Shown here piece by piece: positions 17,999 to 27,278 of a stretch of 64,000 bases of DNA; position 1 is the first letter of the stretch; every line of letters starts with the position of its first letter. Origin of the DNA: Peribacillus saganii (GTDB taxonomy: Bacteria; Bacillota; Bacilli; Bacillales; DSM-1321); contig NZ_QVTE01000040.1 of the NCBI RefSeq assembly GCF_003429095.1, positions 23,278-87,277 of the forward strand. The letters are read 5' to 3'. The notes under the pieces were generated by a model that did no database searches, was not told the DNA's origin, and saw nothing but the letters and a program-made list of their open reading frames with translations. The position numbers were made by a program, and so were the translations under genes.

Positions 17999-19099
17999 TT
18001 ATTTATTTTTATTAAGGCTTACAGGAGGGCTTTCTTCACGCCTCTTTCTTAATTGATAAAATAAACGAAAATTTTTAATTAGTGTTTTGATAACAGAATA
18101 AAGTGGAATCGCAAGTAAAATGCCCAGGAACCCATAAATGGAGCCGGCAACGAGCAGCAGCAGGATAATGGTCAATGGGTGGATATTCAGCCGTTTCCCC
18201 ATCACATGAGGCGTAACGAGATAACCCTCCAGCTGCTGGACAATAGCCAAAACAATCAGCACCTTTACTGCCATGAACGGTTCCTGCTGAAGTGCGATGA
18301 ACAATGCCGGGATTACCCCCATCATTGGTCCAAGGAACGGAACAACTGTCAGAACCATAGCAAACAATGCCAGAATAATCGCATAATCAATTCCAATGAT
18401 CAAATAGCCAATATACATTAACACTCCATCTACCAATGCAATGATGAACTGCCCAATGATATAGGTGGATAATGTTTTATCTACATCATGCAGAATCACA
18501 TTTCCTTCACCTTCATGTTCATCTGGAAGATACTTTAAAAGGAAGGGCTTTAGCCGTTGGTCATCCTTTAAAAAATAAAAAAGAATAAATGGGACGATAA
18601 CCAACACAGTGGCTACACTTGTAATTATAGAAATAATGTCCGACAGATTGCCGACCATCTTTTCAGCTAGTGAATTCAAATAGTGTTCTGCCTTTTGAGA
18701 GAAATTATCTGCTTCTACCACGCCGATCTTACTTTCCTTGATGGCTTTTTCAGATTCCAAGGAAACTTCCTTCATTTTTTCAGGAAACACTTTTGTAAGG
18801 TTTTGAACCTGCTCAGCTATAGCATTGCCGGAAAAATAGGACACTCCTGAAATAATGCCTATAAATAAAGCAAATACAATGAAGATGCTTCCCGTTTTAG
18901 GAATCCACCTTGAAAGTAAGCGAACTATAGGCCTTACCAAATAATATAATAGGCCCGCAATCACAATTGGGAAAAAGATAGTGGCTACTGTCTTTTGAAA
19001 GGGCCAAAGAAAGTAATCGATTTTCCCCAAAAAGAAAATAATGATCACAACCAGTAAAGCAGCTGTTGCATATTGAAAAAACGGCTTATGAATCCACAC
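17999..19099 (-). CDS. AI-2E family permease (YueF-like)
   Basis: 366 residues with the AI-2E-transporter layout: two N-terminal helices, FFPIVIAGLLYYLVRPIVRLLSRW, a large soluble insert (about 95-165), then the conserved C-terminal block PFILFYFLKDDQRLKPF, ALFAMVLTVVPFLGPMMGVIPA, QQLEGYLVTPHVMGKRLNIHPLTIILLLLVAGSIYG. Family members export autoinducer-2 or act as sodium/proton antiporters; the substrate is undetermined here. Ends with a basic, charged tail. Single gene, divergent from the patatin gene. Confidence 0.88.
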   Translation of the reverse strand: MWIHKPFFQYATAALLVVIIIFFLGKIDYFLWPFQKTVATIFFPIVIAGLLYYLVRPIVRLLSRWIPKTGSIFIVFALFIGIISGVSYFSGNAIAEQVQNLTKVFPEKMKEVSLESEKAIKESKIGVVEADNFSQKAEHYLNSLAEKMVGNLSDIISIITSVATVLVIVPFILFYFLKDDQRLKPFLLKYLPDEHEGEGNVILHDVDKTLSTYIIGQFIIALVDGVLMYIGYLIIGIDYAIILALFAMVLTVVPFLGPMMGVIPALFIALQQEPFMAVKVLIVLAIVQQLEGYLVTPHVMGKRLNIHPLTIILLLLVAGSIYGFLGILLAIPLYSVIKTLIKNFRLFYQLRKRREESPPVSLNKNK

Positions 19100-19279
19100 T
19101 TTGTAACCTCCAGGTATGTACGTCTATCTCTTTCTTTCCTTCTTTTTATCTATAGTAAACTTCCAAGGTGTGAAGATATTTCCCTAAAACTGCTCGTAAG
19201 GCAACCCCATTTTTGATTGTTTGCATTTATGGTAAAATATCGTATAGATTTAATGATAAATAAAAGAGGCGATTTATAT

Positions 19280-20131
19280 ATGCAAAATACAGGTTTGGTA
19301 TTAGAAGGCGGAGGGATGCGCGGGGCTTTTACGGCAGGAGTCTTGCACTTCTTTATGGAACAAAACATTCAAATACCTTATGTCATTGGCGTTTCAGCTG
19401 GAGCTTGCCAGGGCTCTTCCTACGTTTCCAGGCAAATAGGACGGAACCATAAAGTGACAATCCAGTATAGTACACATCCGGAATATATCTCAGTAAAACG
19501 TTTTTTAAGAAGCAGGGAATTGTTCGGGATGGATTTTATTTTTGATAAGCTGCCAAATGAACTGGTACCGTTTGATTTGAAAACTTTTCATAAGGAAGAA
19601 AGAAAGTTTGTGGTGGGAACGACTGATTGCCTCACTGGGGAACCGGTGTACTTTGAAAAAGCGCAATACAAGCAAAAGGAAGACATCTATACTATCTTAC
19701 GGGCTTCCAGCTCGCTGCCGTTTATGGCCCCTGAAATCAGCTATGACGGAAAGTACTTGCTAGATGGAGGAATAGCAGATCCACTTCCAATTAAAAAGTC
19801 GGAACAGGACGGCAATCAAAAGAATGTTGTTATATTAACTAGAAATGAAGGGTATTTTAAGAAAAAACCTTTGTTGAGCTGGGCGATAAAAAGAAAATAT
19901 GGTCACTATGAAGGACTAATCCGTTCGATCCTGAACCGTCATGAGGTATACAACAGCACGGTCAGGTATCTGGAGGAGCAAGAAGAAAAAGGAAATGTGT
20001 TCATTATCCGTCCAATGGAAAAGCTGGAGGTTGGGCGGATCGAACGGAATCCTGCAAAACTGGACAAGCTATATCAGCATGGCTATGTTGAAGCGGAAAG
20101 AAGATATGCTGAATTGCTTGAGTTTTTATAA
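19280..20131 (+). CDS. Patatin-like phospholipase
   Basis: 283 residues from ATG 19280 (AGAGGCGA upstream). Patatin hydrolase features: oxyanion loop LEGGGMRGAF at residues 8-17, nucleophile elbow GVSAGA (G-x-S-x-G), and catalytic aspartate in DGGIADPLP. Closely resembles the small cytoplasmic YlbK/RssA-type group rather than secreted toxins: no signal peptide and no accessory domain. Probably a lipid acyl hydrolase. Own terminator; no operon. Confidence 0.9.
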   Translation: MQNTGLVLEGGGMRGAFTAGVLHFFMEQNIQIPYVIGVSAGACQGSSYVSRQIGRNHKVTIQYSTHPEYISVKRFLRSRELFGMDFIFDKLPNELVPFDLKTFHKEERKFVVGTTDCLTGEPVYFEKAQYKQKEDIYTILRASSSLPFMAPEISYDGKYLLDGGIADPLPIKKSEQDGNQKNVVILTRNEGYFKKKPLLSWAIKRKYGHYEGLIRSILNRHEVYNSTVRYLEEQEEKGNVFIIRPMEKLEVGRIERNPAKLDKLYQHGYVEAERRYAELLEFL

Positions 20132-20151
20132 AAAAGGAAAGAATGAATGTT

Positions 20152-20186
20152 AAACCTTGTCATTCTGTTTTGACAGGGTTTTTCTG
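20152..20186 (+). terminator. Terminator of the patatin gene
   Basis: AAACCTTGTCA (20152-20162) with TGACAGGGTTT (20171-20181), then TTCT. Confidence 0.8.
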
Positions 20187-20358
20187 TGAGGATTTATAAC
20201 AGTTCCTGCATGTGCATACTAGTATAATTTCCGCTTAAAAAATGAGTTTTCACTTCAATGACCAGGATATTCTTTTTATTTCAATATTACTTTCAAAAAT
20301 TAAGCTTATCTCCATGAACTATTAGAGACCGATTTAATTAAAACAAAGGAAGAGAAGC

Positions 20359-22611
20359 ATGACATCTACAATCGGTTTAATTAAAGAATGGCAAAAGGCC
20401 CTTCAAATCGAAATTCAATATATAAAAAAATACGGCAGCACGAAATACCGAGTTAAGAACGGCCATTTGCTGTCAGCCGATGACTCTTATAACTATTATT
20501 TTGAGACAAGTTCATCTATCAAAATCCCGCTCGGTTCTTCGATACGCTTGGAATGGGGCAGCATGATGGTGGAGGGACGAATCCTTTCCTCTGAAGGAAA
20601 CAGTGTGATTCTCGCTTTACCTCAATCGCTTGGAGATTTGATTGCGGATGCCTTTTTGCTGTATGACCCATGGGAATTGCTTGAGCAGCTTATTTTAAGA
20701 TTAAATGAAGCAGGAAAAAGCAAGAAGAAACGGATTAGAATTAAAAAGCTGATGGATCCTTCCATGCCGGCAAAGCAGCCTGATTCCACAGGAAAAACGA
20801 AGCTGCAGCAGCTGTTTGCAAGGGTAAAGTACAATCCGGTTACATATGTATGGGGCCCGCCCGGTACAGGAAAAACACACACGCTCGCTCGAGTAGCAGC
20901 CAATAAGTACATTAAGGGAGAACGGGTGCTAATAGTATCCCACAGCAATCAGGCAGTGGATGTTCTAGCACTTGAAACTGCTGCCTTTTTGATAAAGAAA
21001 AAGATGTTTGTTGAAGGGGAAATCCTTCGATATGGTTCACAATCCGGAGAAATCCTTTCTGGCTCAGAAGGCCTGACAACCGCCCAACTCCTCGTCAAAC
21101 ATCACCCTCAGCTCGCTGAGGAACGTAATCAATTAATCGAAGAAAAGCGATTGCTGAAGCAGGATATATCGCGTTCATTCAGCAAAAGGGATACGGACCA
21201 GCTCATTGATCTGGAAACAAAAATTTCCCGAGTCTTAGATAAAATCCGTCAAAAAGAAATAGAGTTTTTAAAAGAGACCAAGATAGTTGCTACCACGCTT
21301 GCAAAGGCTGCAACAGACGAAGCGGTCTTTGCGGATGAATTCGATCTAGTCATCGTTGACGAAGCCAGCATGGCCTATGTGCCTCAAATTGCATTCGCCG
21401 CTTCACTTGCAAAGAGGATCATTGTTTGCGGTGACTTTAAACAGCTGCCGCCGATTGCAGCTGCCCGCCATGACTTAGTAACTAAATGGCTTAAAGAGGA
21501 CATTTTTCACCGGGCAGGGGTCGTTAACGGGCAACAAGGCAGCCAGCTTCATCCACACCTGTTTCTATTGAACGAACAAAGAAGAATGCACCCTGAAATT
21601 TCTGCTTTTACAAACAGGCATATTTACCATGGGCTTGTCGCCGACCACGAAAGTGTTTTTACAAGCCGCCAGGTAATAGCAGGGCGGGCTCCTTTTCCAG
21701 ACAGGGCATCCATGCTTGTCGATACAGCCTTTACAGGAGAAAACTGTCTGACTGAAAAATCATCTGGTTCCAGAATCAACCCATGGCATTTGATACTGTC
21801 TTTTCAATTGATACATGAAGCCCGTATAGGCGGGTCACGCTCTATCGGTTATGCCACACCTTACCGGGCACAGGCTGAACTCATGGAGATTCTATTAAAA
21901 GATCTTTATAGCAAAGAAAGGGAAACAGCAGATATACTGGCCGCAACCGTGCATCGTTTTCAAGGTAGCGAGCGGGAGGTCATGATATTTGATGGAGTAG
22001 ACAGCTACCCTCAATCACGGGCCGGTATGCTGCTTACCGGGCCGGGCAGCGAAAGGCTGATCAACGTTGCGATAACCAGAACAAAGGGCAAATTCATTCA
22101 TGTCGCAGACAGTGAATTTATTCAGGATAAAGTTTATAAAGGCAAGACATTAAGTCAGCTAGTTACTCACCAATCACACCTGGGACAGACAGCGAATATG
22201 GGTGAAATAGGCAAATGGATAAAAAACCAGCATCATCGCCTCCAATGGATGCATGCCAGAAAGCTGGAAAAAGCCACCCAAGATATAGCCGAAGCGAGAG
22301 AATCAATTGTTCTTTCCCTCCCAAATGCCGAGTTATTACTGGAATTATGGATAAAAATGCTTTCCACAAGAAGAAACAATGCGAAGCTGACGGTACTCTC
22401 GGGGACCAGCATACATGGCATTGTTGCTGAAAAGTGGATTCAGGAAAGCTTTCCTTTTCCGTTTATGATCATTGACAGGAGATTGATTTGGCTGGGATTG
22501 CCGATCGAATGTGCAAGCAGGATACAGCCGCCATATGTCGCAAGCAGGCTCGATTCAATGGCAGTAAGTGAATATTTTCTTGCCCAGCTGCCTGCTGGAG
22601 TCCTGCTTTAA
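20359..22611 (+). CDS. SF1 (DNA2/NAM7, UPF1-like) helicase with PLD-like C-terminus
   Basis: 750 residues. An N-terminal beta-rich region (1-130) precedes the helicase core: Walker A YVWGPPGTGKTHT near residue 165, SHSNQAVDVL (motif Ia), Walker B IVDEASMAYVP near 334, VCGDFKQLPPI (motif III), LNEQRRMHPEIS (motif IV), TVHRFQGSEREVMIFD (motif V) and LINVAITRTKGK (motif VI). An insert (about 240-320) is coiled. Residues 650-735 (ARESIVLSLPNAELLLELW, then PFMIIDRRLIWLGLP) look like a single phospholipase-D-type fold without the catalytic HxK. Nucleic-acid helicase; substrate unknown. Single gene, GAAGAGAAGC before the ATG. Confidence 0.85.
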   Translation: MTSTIGLIKEWQKALQIEIQYIKKYGSTKYRVKNGHLLSADDSYNYYFETSSSIKIPLGSSIRLEWGSMMVEGRILSSEGNSVILALPQSLGDLIADAFLLYDPWELLEQLILRLNEAGKSKKKRIRIKKLMDPSMPAKQPDSTGKTKLQQLFARVKYNPVTYVWGPPGTGKTHTLARVAANKYIKGERVLIVSHSNQAVDVLALETAAFLIKKKMFVEGEILRYGSQSGEILSGSEGLTTAQLLVKHHPQLAEERNQLIEEKRLLKQDISRSFSKRDTDQLIDLETKISRVLDKIRQKEIEFLKETKIVATTLAKAATDEAVFADEFDLVIVDEASMAYVPQIAFAASLAKRIIVCGDFKQLPPIAAARHDLVTKWLKEDIFHRAGVVNGQQGSQLHPHLFLLNEQRRMHPEISAFTNRHIYHGLVADHESVFTSRQVIAGRAPFPDRASMLVDTAFTGENCLTEKSSGSRINPWHLILSFQLIHEARIGGSRSIGYATPYRAQAELMEILLKDLYSKERETADILAATVHRFQGSEREVMIFDGVDSYPQSRAGMLLTGPGSERLINVAITRTKGKFIHVADSEFIQDKVYKGKTLSQLVTHQSHLGQTANMGEIGKWIKNQHHRLQWMHARKLEKATQDIAEARESIVLSLPNAELLLELWIKMLSTRRNNAKLTVLSGTSIHGIVAEKWIQESFPFPFMIIDRRLIWLGLPIECASRIQPPYVASRLDSMAVSEYFLAQLPAGVLL

Positions 22612-22729
22612 AGTTTAACTTATAGAGATTTTTTCAGATTAGCAGGAATTACATCCTTCGATGTTAAATATATATGAAGGAGCAAATTGCAAAAACGATT
22701 CATCATTTTTTAAAAAGGGAGGAAATGCA

Positions 22730-23200
22730 ATGAGTGAATTATTGTATAAACAATTTGAATTGACGAACATATTTATCGTTCGCTCACTTGAAGGCATTGA
22801 AAAAGAAATGTTGGATGTCCAGCCTGAAGGTTTCAACAACAACATTCGCTGGCATGCCGGGCATATTTTGACTGTTACAGAACAATTTATGTTTGGTTTT
22901 CCAAAAAAATCTGCCCATCTTCCCGAAAATTATATTGAATTGTTTGGACCCGGGACAAAACCATCCGAATGGCAGGGTGATGCTCCTTCGATTGAAGAAT
23001 TGACTGCACAGCTGAAAGAACAGGTGATCCGAATTAAAGACATTCCATTTGAACGGTTAGACGAAAAACTGAAAAAACCGTTCCTCGGTCTGGAAACCTT
23101 TGGCGAACTGGCGAACATGGCCGTTTATCACCAGTCATATCATTTAGGGCAAGTTCACGCCATGAAACGTGTGATCGCTAATTCAGCAATCAAAAATTAG
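22730..23200 (+). CDS. DinB family protein
   Basis: 156 residues from ATG 22730 (GGGAGGAAA upstream). Four-helix DinB fold with the three metal-binding histidines recognisable in IRWHAGHIL and MAVYHQSYHLGQVHAMKR. Bacillus DinB/YfiT proteins include thiol transferases (bacillithiol-dependent) and DNA-damage-induced proteins; which applies cannot be told. A second, divergent DinB gene lies at 63120. Confidence 0.88.
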   Translation: MSELLYKQFELTNIFIVRSLEGIEKEMLDVQPEGFNNNIRWHAGHILTVTEQFMFGFPKKSAHLPENYIELFGPGTKPSEWQGDAPSIEELTAQLKEQVIRIKDIPFERLDEKLKKPFLGLETFGELANMAVYHQSYHLGQVHAMKRVIANSAIKN

Positions 23201-23285
23201 AACATAACCAAAATCGGCAAATAGGGGTTATTTTACATAAATAGGGTAAAAACTATATTGTATATTAAATAAGGAGGCGAAGACT

Positions 23286-23687
23286 TTGAATTCATTTATT
23301 GTTAGCTTTCATCAGGAAGATAACGTGGACTCCATGACAATTCAAAAACTGAATGAGGAAGATTTCGAAAAAGCAACAGTAGGCGGAACAAGACACCTAT
23401 TTGAATTAGACACAAATATTGGGTTCTTTGTCTTCTTCGATGCTGCTGATGAGGACGGCGAAATTTCTTACATGGTTCTTCAATATGAAGAGGATAATGA
23501 GGACCCAATTGCATGTTATTCATTTGAATTGAAGGATTTTTATGAATTTATGGCTCTTTACCTAAATGACATGGAGTTTGCTGAAGAAGCGGATACTGAT
23601 GAAGAGGAAGAAGAATACGGTCCCATTCACCATCTTGCTCATTTAATGCACCATATTGCAGAAGCAGGAAAAGCAATTAAAGAATAG
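23286..23687 (+). CDS. Hypothetical acidic cytoplasmic protein, 133 aa
   Basis: 133 residues with TTG start behind AAGGAGGCGA. Very acidic C-terminal third (AEEADTDEEEEEYG) followed by a His-rich helix (PIHHLAHLMHHIAEAG). N-terminal half is beta-rich (RHLFELDTNIGFFVFFDA, EISYMVLQYEE). No family recognised; the overall look recalls short DUF1292-type acidic proteins, but without a clear match. The His cluster may bind metal. Own terminator. Confidence 0.7.
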   Translation: MNSFIVSFHQEDNVDSMTIQKLNEEDFEKATVGGTRHLFELDTNIGFFVFFDAADEDGEISYMVLQYEEDNEDPIACYSFELKDFYEFMALYLNDMEFAEEADTDEEEEEYGPIHHLAHLMHHIAEAGKAIKE

Positions 23688-23696
23688 CTTTTTTCG

Positions 23697-23722
23697 CGGC
23701 TCTTGATTCAAGGGCCGTTTTT
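23697..23722 (+). terminator. Rho-independent terminator
   Basis: CGGCTCTTG/CAAGGGCCG 9-bp stem, 3-nt loop, T5. Confidence 0.85.
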
Positions 23723-23749
23723 CTATGTAAAATTATAGGAGGCGAGAGA

Positions 23750-24262
23750 GTGAATCCTATTCCTGACCATATAAAAACAAATCTAGATATTTTATTCATC
23801 GGCTTTAACCCAAGTATTCGTTCAGGAACATCAGGCAGTCATTATGCGAATCCCAATAACCGGTTCTGGAAAATTCTGCACGAAGCAGGACTGACAACAA
23901 GAAAATTCCGGCCTGAAGAAAACCATGAGCTTCTGGAACTTGGATATGGATTAACAAATATCGTTTCTCGGCCAACGAAAGCCGCAGAAGAAATTACGAA
24001 AGAAGAATATCAAGAAGGCCGTCTAGAACTAAGAAGAAAAATTCAAACCTATAAACCAAAAATCGCCTGTTATGTAGGGAAAGGAGTTTATCAGCAATTC
24101 AGTAAAAAAAATAACATTAAATGGGGCCGACAGGATGTAACTGTGGTGCCGGGAACTATTGACTTCGTTGCTCCATCCTCCAGCGGGCTGGTGCGGATGA
24201 AAATGAAAGAGGTTGTGGGAATTTATCACGAATTGACAGATTTACTAGTTTCGTTAAAATAA
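23750..24262 (+). CDS. mug: Mismatch-specific uracil/thymine DNA glycosylase (MUG family)
   Basis: 170 residues, GTG start behind AGGAGGCGAGA. Uracil-glycosylase-fold motif A is DILFIGFNPSIRSGTSG (family GxNPs), followed by the hallmark YANPNNRFWKILHEAG and GLTNIVSRPTKAA; the C-terminal motif is VVPGTIDFVAPSSSGL. Excises uracil or ethenocytosine opposite guanine in base-excision repair. Cytoplasmic. exoA, an AP endonuclease gene acting in the same pathway, is two genes downstream. Confidence 0.9.
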   Translation: MNPIPDHIKTNLDILFIGFNPSIRSGTSGSHYANPNNRFWKILHEAGLTTRKFRPEENHELLELGYGLTNIVSRPTKAAEEITKEEYQEGRLELRRKIQTYKPKIACYVGKGVYQQFSKKNNIKWGRQDVTVVPGTIDFVAPSSSGLVRMKMKEVVGIYHELTDLLVSLK

Positions 24263-24319
24263 TAAAGCACCAAAAAATTTAACTAATTTATTGAATCTGA
24301 TTAGGCTGAGGTTGATAAG

Positions 24320-25051
24320 ATGTCTTTAAAAAAAATTACTATTCAAAGAGAAAGAATACCGAATACAGATGAATATCCATTTTCCATTCCCTCGATCAGA
24401 AGCTTTCAGGAAATGGAGATAATAAATAATGTAACCTTTTTTGTGGGAGAAAATGGTTCAGGAAAATCTACGCTTTTAGAAGCCATAGCTGAAAAATGCG
24501 GTTTCAATACAGCTGGGGGAGGACGTAATAATTATTATAATCTGCATGCCTCTGAATCAGAGCTTGGCTATTATATTACACTTTCTTGGCTGCCAAAAAT
24601 AACGAATGGTTTCTTTCTTCGTGCGGAGTCTTTTTATCATTTTGCAACCCATCTGGAAGAAATAGATGATGATACTGGTTTTACCAATTATGGCGGCCGA
24701 TCTTTGCACCATCAATCACATGGCGAATCGTTCCTTGCTCTCTTCCTGAATCGGTTTAAAGGAAGAGGCATTTACTTATTAGATGAGCCAGAGGCTGCCT
24801 TGTCACCCCAAAGACAGCTTGCATTTCTTCGAATTCTGCATGACCTGGCATCTAAAGACGAAAGCCAATTTATTATTGCCACTCACTCTCCGATACTTCT
24901 CGGCTATCCAAATGCGACAATCTACAATTTTGACGAAGGTGAAATTTCGGAAGTACAATATGAAATGACAAACCATTATCAGATAATGAAAGGTTTTCTG
25001 AACAGAAGAGACCAATACTTAAAGGAATTATTCCTGGAAGAGGACGATTAA
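24320..25051 (+). CDS. AAA family ATPase (predicted, ABC-type single-domain)
   Basis: 243 residues. Walker A FFVGENGSGKSTLLEAIAEK at about residue 44, a signature-like SHGESFLALF, Walker B GIYLLDEPEAALSPQRQ and the switch histidine in FIIATHSPILLGYP: the ABC-like ATPase fold found in COG3910 and OLD/RecF-like proteins, without membrane or nuclease domains. Role unknown; stand-alone members occur beside DNA-repair genes, as here (mug before, exoA after). Confidence 0.85.
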   Translation: MSLKKITIQRERIPNTDEYPFSIPSIRSFQEMEIINNVTFFVGENGSGKSTLLEAIAEKCGFNTAGGGRNNYYNLHASESELGYYITLSWLPKITNGFFLRAESFYHFATHLEEIDDDTGFTNYGGRSLHHQSHGESFLALFLNRFKGRGIYLLDEPEAALSPQRQLAFLRILHDLASKDESQFIIATHSPILLGYPNATIYNFDEGEISEVQYEMTNHYQIMKGFLNRRDQYLKELFLEEDD

Positions 25052-25138
25052 AGAATAAAATAGATCAACATGGTATAGTAATTATAGATTTAATATTAAG
25101 CGGTGTATTGCCAGCAGCAAGGAGACGAACATACAGAA

Positions 25139-25897
25139 ATGAAATTGGTTTCATGGAATGTGAATGGAATAAGAGCTTGTGTGGGAAAAGGATTTTTAGA
25201 CTATTTTAAAGAAGCAGATGCAGATATTTTTTGCATTCAGGAATCAAAGGTGCAGGAAGGCCAAATCACATTGGAGCTTGATGGCTATGAACAATATTGG
25301 AACTATGCGCTGAAAAAGGGCTACTCTGGCACAGCGGTTTTTACTAAGAAAAAACCAATCAGTGTGAAATACGGAATCGGACAGCGCGAAGATGAGCCGG
25401 AGGGAAGGGCTTTAACCCTGGAGTTTGAGGATTTTTATTTGGTAAACATTTATACACCCAACTCTAAAAGAGACCTTTCCCGCATTGAATACAGGCTCCA
25501 ATGGGAAGACGAAATCCGGGATTATTTGAAGGAATTGAACAAGGTTAAGCCCGTCGTTTTTTGCGGTGATTTAAATGTTGCCCATCAGGAAATCGACTTA
25601 AAAAACCCTAAGTCCAACCTCAAAAACTCCGGATTTACCCCAGAAGAACGCCAAAAAATGACCCAGCTGCTTGAATCCGGTTTTATTGATACATTTAGAT
25701 ATCTTAACCCTGATCAAACGGATGCCTATACATGGTGGTCGTACATGAATAAAGTGAGAGAACGTAATATTGGCTGGCGTATCGACTATTTTATTGTTTC
25801 TGAGAGATTAAAAGATTCATTGAAAAACGTCCACATTCATTCACACATAATGGGCAGCGATCACTGCCCGGTAGTTCTGGAGCTGGACTTTGAGTAA
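25139..25897 (+). CDS. exoA: Exodeoxyribonuclease III / AP endonuclease
   Basis: 252 residues, full length for ExoA. Starts MKLVSWNVNGIRA, then DIFCIQESKVQEGQ (catalytic Glu), KKGYSGTAVFTKK, NIYTPNS, VVFCGDLNVAHQEIDL (catalytic Asp, Asn), GFTPEERQKM, WRIDYFIVS and the final MGSDHCPVVLELDF (Asp-His). Cleaves abasic sites in base-excision repair. ATG 25139 fits the family N-terminus; AAGGAGA is 13 nt upstream, a little far. Confidence 0.95.
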   Translation: MKLVSWNVNGIRACVGKGFLDYFKEADADIFCIQESKVQEGQITLELDGYEQYWNYALKKGYSGTAVFTKKKPISVKYGIGQREDEPEGRALTLEFEDFYLVNIYTPNSKRDLSRIEYRLQWEDEIRDYLKELNKVKPVVFCGDLNVAHQEIDLKNPKSNLKNSGFTPEERQKMTQLLESGFIDTFRYLNPDQTDAYTWWSYMNKVRERNIGWRIDYFIVSERLKDSLKNVHIHSHIMGSDHCPVVLELDFE

Positions 25898-25913
25898 TTT
25901 TATATGTTCAATT

Positions 25914-25945
25914 AAGACCGGATATAATTTATCCGGTCTTTTATG
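25914..25945 (+). terminator. Terminator of exoA
   Basis: AAGACCGGAT (25914-25923) with ATCCGGTCTT (25931-25940), then TTAT. Confidence 0.85.
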
Positions 25946-26217
25946 ATTTTCGAGGCATTTCGCTTATATTAAACACTTTTTTCAGGTGAAACTGCAGCCG
26001 ATTGATAATTAACTTAATAAGTCGACTGCTTTTCATCAATACTCATCCCATTGTTCACAGCAATTTAGCTATGAAATTTGCCGAGATACCGCCTCTGGGT
26101 AATGCCTAATTGCTATATATCGTCGACCTCCAAATTTTATCGCACAACTTCGGATATTTATCAAACTCTCGAAATATACCGATTTCTTGATAAATATTTT
26201 CACTATACAATCATGAT
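25946..26217. other. Gene-free stretch between convergent exoA and uppP
   Basis: 272 nt, AT-rich, bounded by terminators of the two convergent genes. I see no ORF, RNA structure or repeat in it. Confidence 0.6.
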
Positions 26218-26262
26218 AAAAAGCCGTTTCGGAACATATCATGCTCCGAAACCGGCTTTTTT
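26218..26262 (-). terminator. Terminator of uppP
   Basis: AAAAAGCCGTTTCGGA with TCCGAAACCGGCTTTTTT, long stem with one bulge, immediately after the uppP stop. Confidence 0.85.
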
Positions 26263-27091
26263 AAAAATAAACTATATAAATAACGGCGGCCAGCACAATT
26301 CGATAAATCGCGAATGGCACCAATTTTATCTTATTAATCAGCTTTAGGAAAAAGCGGATCGAGATTAACGCAAATATAAACGCGCTTATGAATCCGGCAA
26401 TAAAAAATGGCATTGCATCCATCGTAAAGTACTCCAGATTTTTGACCAAAGAAAGGAAGCTGGCGCCAGCCATAATCGGCACAGCCATGATAAATGTAAA
26501 GTCTGCTGCAGCACGGTGGCTCAATCCTAACAGGACACCCCCAGAAATCGTTGATCCTGAGCGGGAAAATCCCGGCCAGAGCGAAAAGCATTGAATCAAT
26601 CCAATGGTTAATGCCTGTCTGTATGTTATCTGGTCAACAGAATCTATCTTTGCTTTTTTCGGTCCAAAAACATCAGCGATAATCATAAATACGGCGCCAA
26701 TCACCAATCCAATTAATACAGTTGAAATAGAAAAGAGACGTTCATCTATGTAATCCTCAAACAATACTCCTAAAACTCCAGCAGGTATCAAGCCTACAAT
26801 TACTTGAGAAAGCTTTAGCCCTTGTGTATGCTGCTCGGTTCCTTTGAAAAGGCGGTTTAATCCTAGCATATCAATAAATCGGTTTCGAAACACAATGACC
26901 ACTGCAAGAATGGAGCCAAGCTGAATTACAACTTTAAATGTGTTTGCAATTGGCTTCGTTAAGAACTCCTTTGATTGAAGCCACATATCATCGACAATAA
27001 TCATATGGCCTGTTGACGAAACAGGTGCAAATTCGGTTATTCCTTCGACAAGTCCTAAAATAATTGCTTTCAATAACATTAAAAAATCCAT
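26261..27091 (-). CDS. uppP: Undecaprenyl-diphosphatase
   Basis: 276 residues, eight or so membrane helices. Catalytic and substrate motifs of the BacA/UppP family: LGLVEGITEFAPVSSTGHMI near residue 14 and FSLWPGFSRSGSTISGG near residue 172. Dephosphorylates undecaprenyl pyrophosphate to recycle the lipid carrier for peptidoglycan synthesis; overproduction gives bacitracin resistance. Single gene with own terminator. Confidence 0.95.
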   Translation of the reverse strand: MDFLMLLKAIILGLVEGITEFAPVSSTGHMIIVDDMWLQSKEFLTKPIANTFKVVIQLGSILAVVIVFRNRFIDMLGLNRLFKGTEQHTQGLKLSQVIVGLIPAGVLGVLFEDYIDERLFSISTVLIGLVIGAVFMIIADVFGPKKAKIDSVDQITYRQALTIGLIQCFSLWPGFSRSGSTISGGVLLGLSHRAAADFTFIMAVPIMAGASFLSLVKNLEYFTMDAMPFFIAGFISAFIFALISIRFFLKLINKIKLVPFAIYRIVLAAVIYIVYF

Positions 27092-27228
27092 TGTTCTGTA
27101 TTACTCCTCATTTTTTCTATGTCAGTCTGCCTGTGCCCGCTACAATGCAACAATAAGAGGGACCTATCCTATTATATATGAAGAACAGGATTGATGCCTT
27201 CATTTTATACGAAATCTGAAAAAATGGT

Positions 27229-27266
27229 AAAATTAAACCTCCCAAGCGACAGCCGCCAGGGAGGTA
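27229..27266 (-). terminator. Terminator after the 44-aa gene
   Basis: CCTCCC (27239) with GGGAGG (27259), minus-strand downstream sequence TTTAATTTTA. Confidence 0.55.
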
Positions 27267-27278
27267 CGGAAATCTGAA

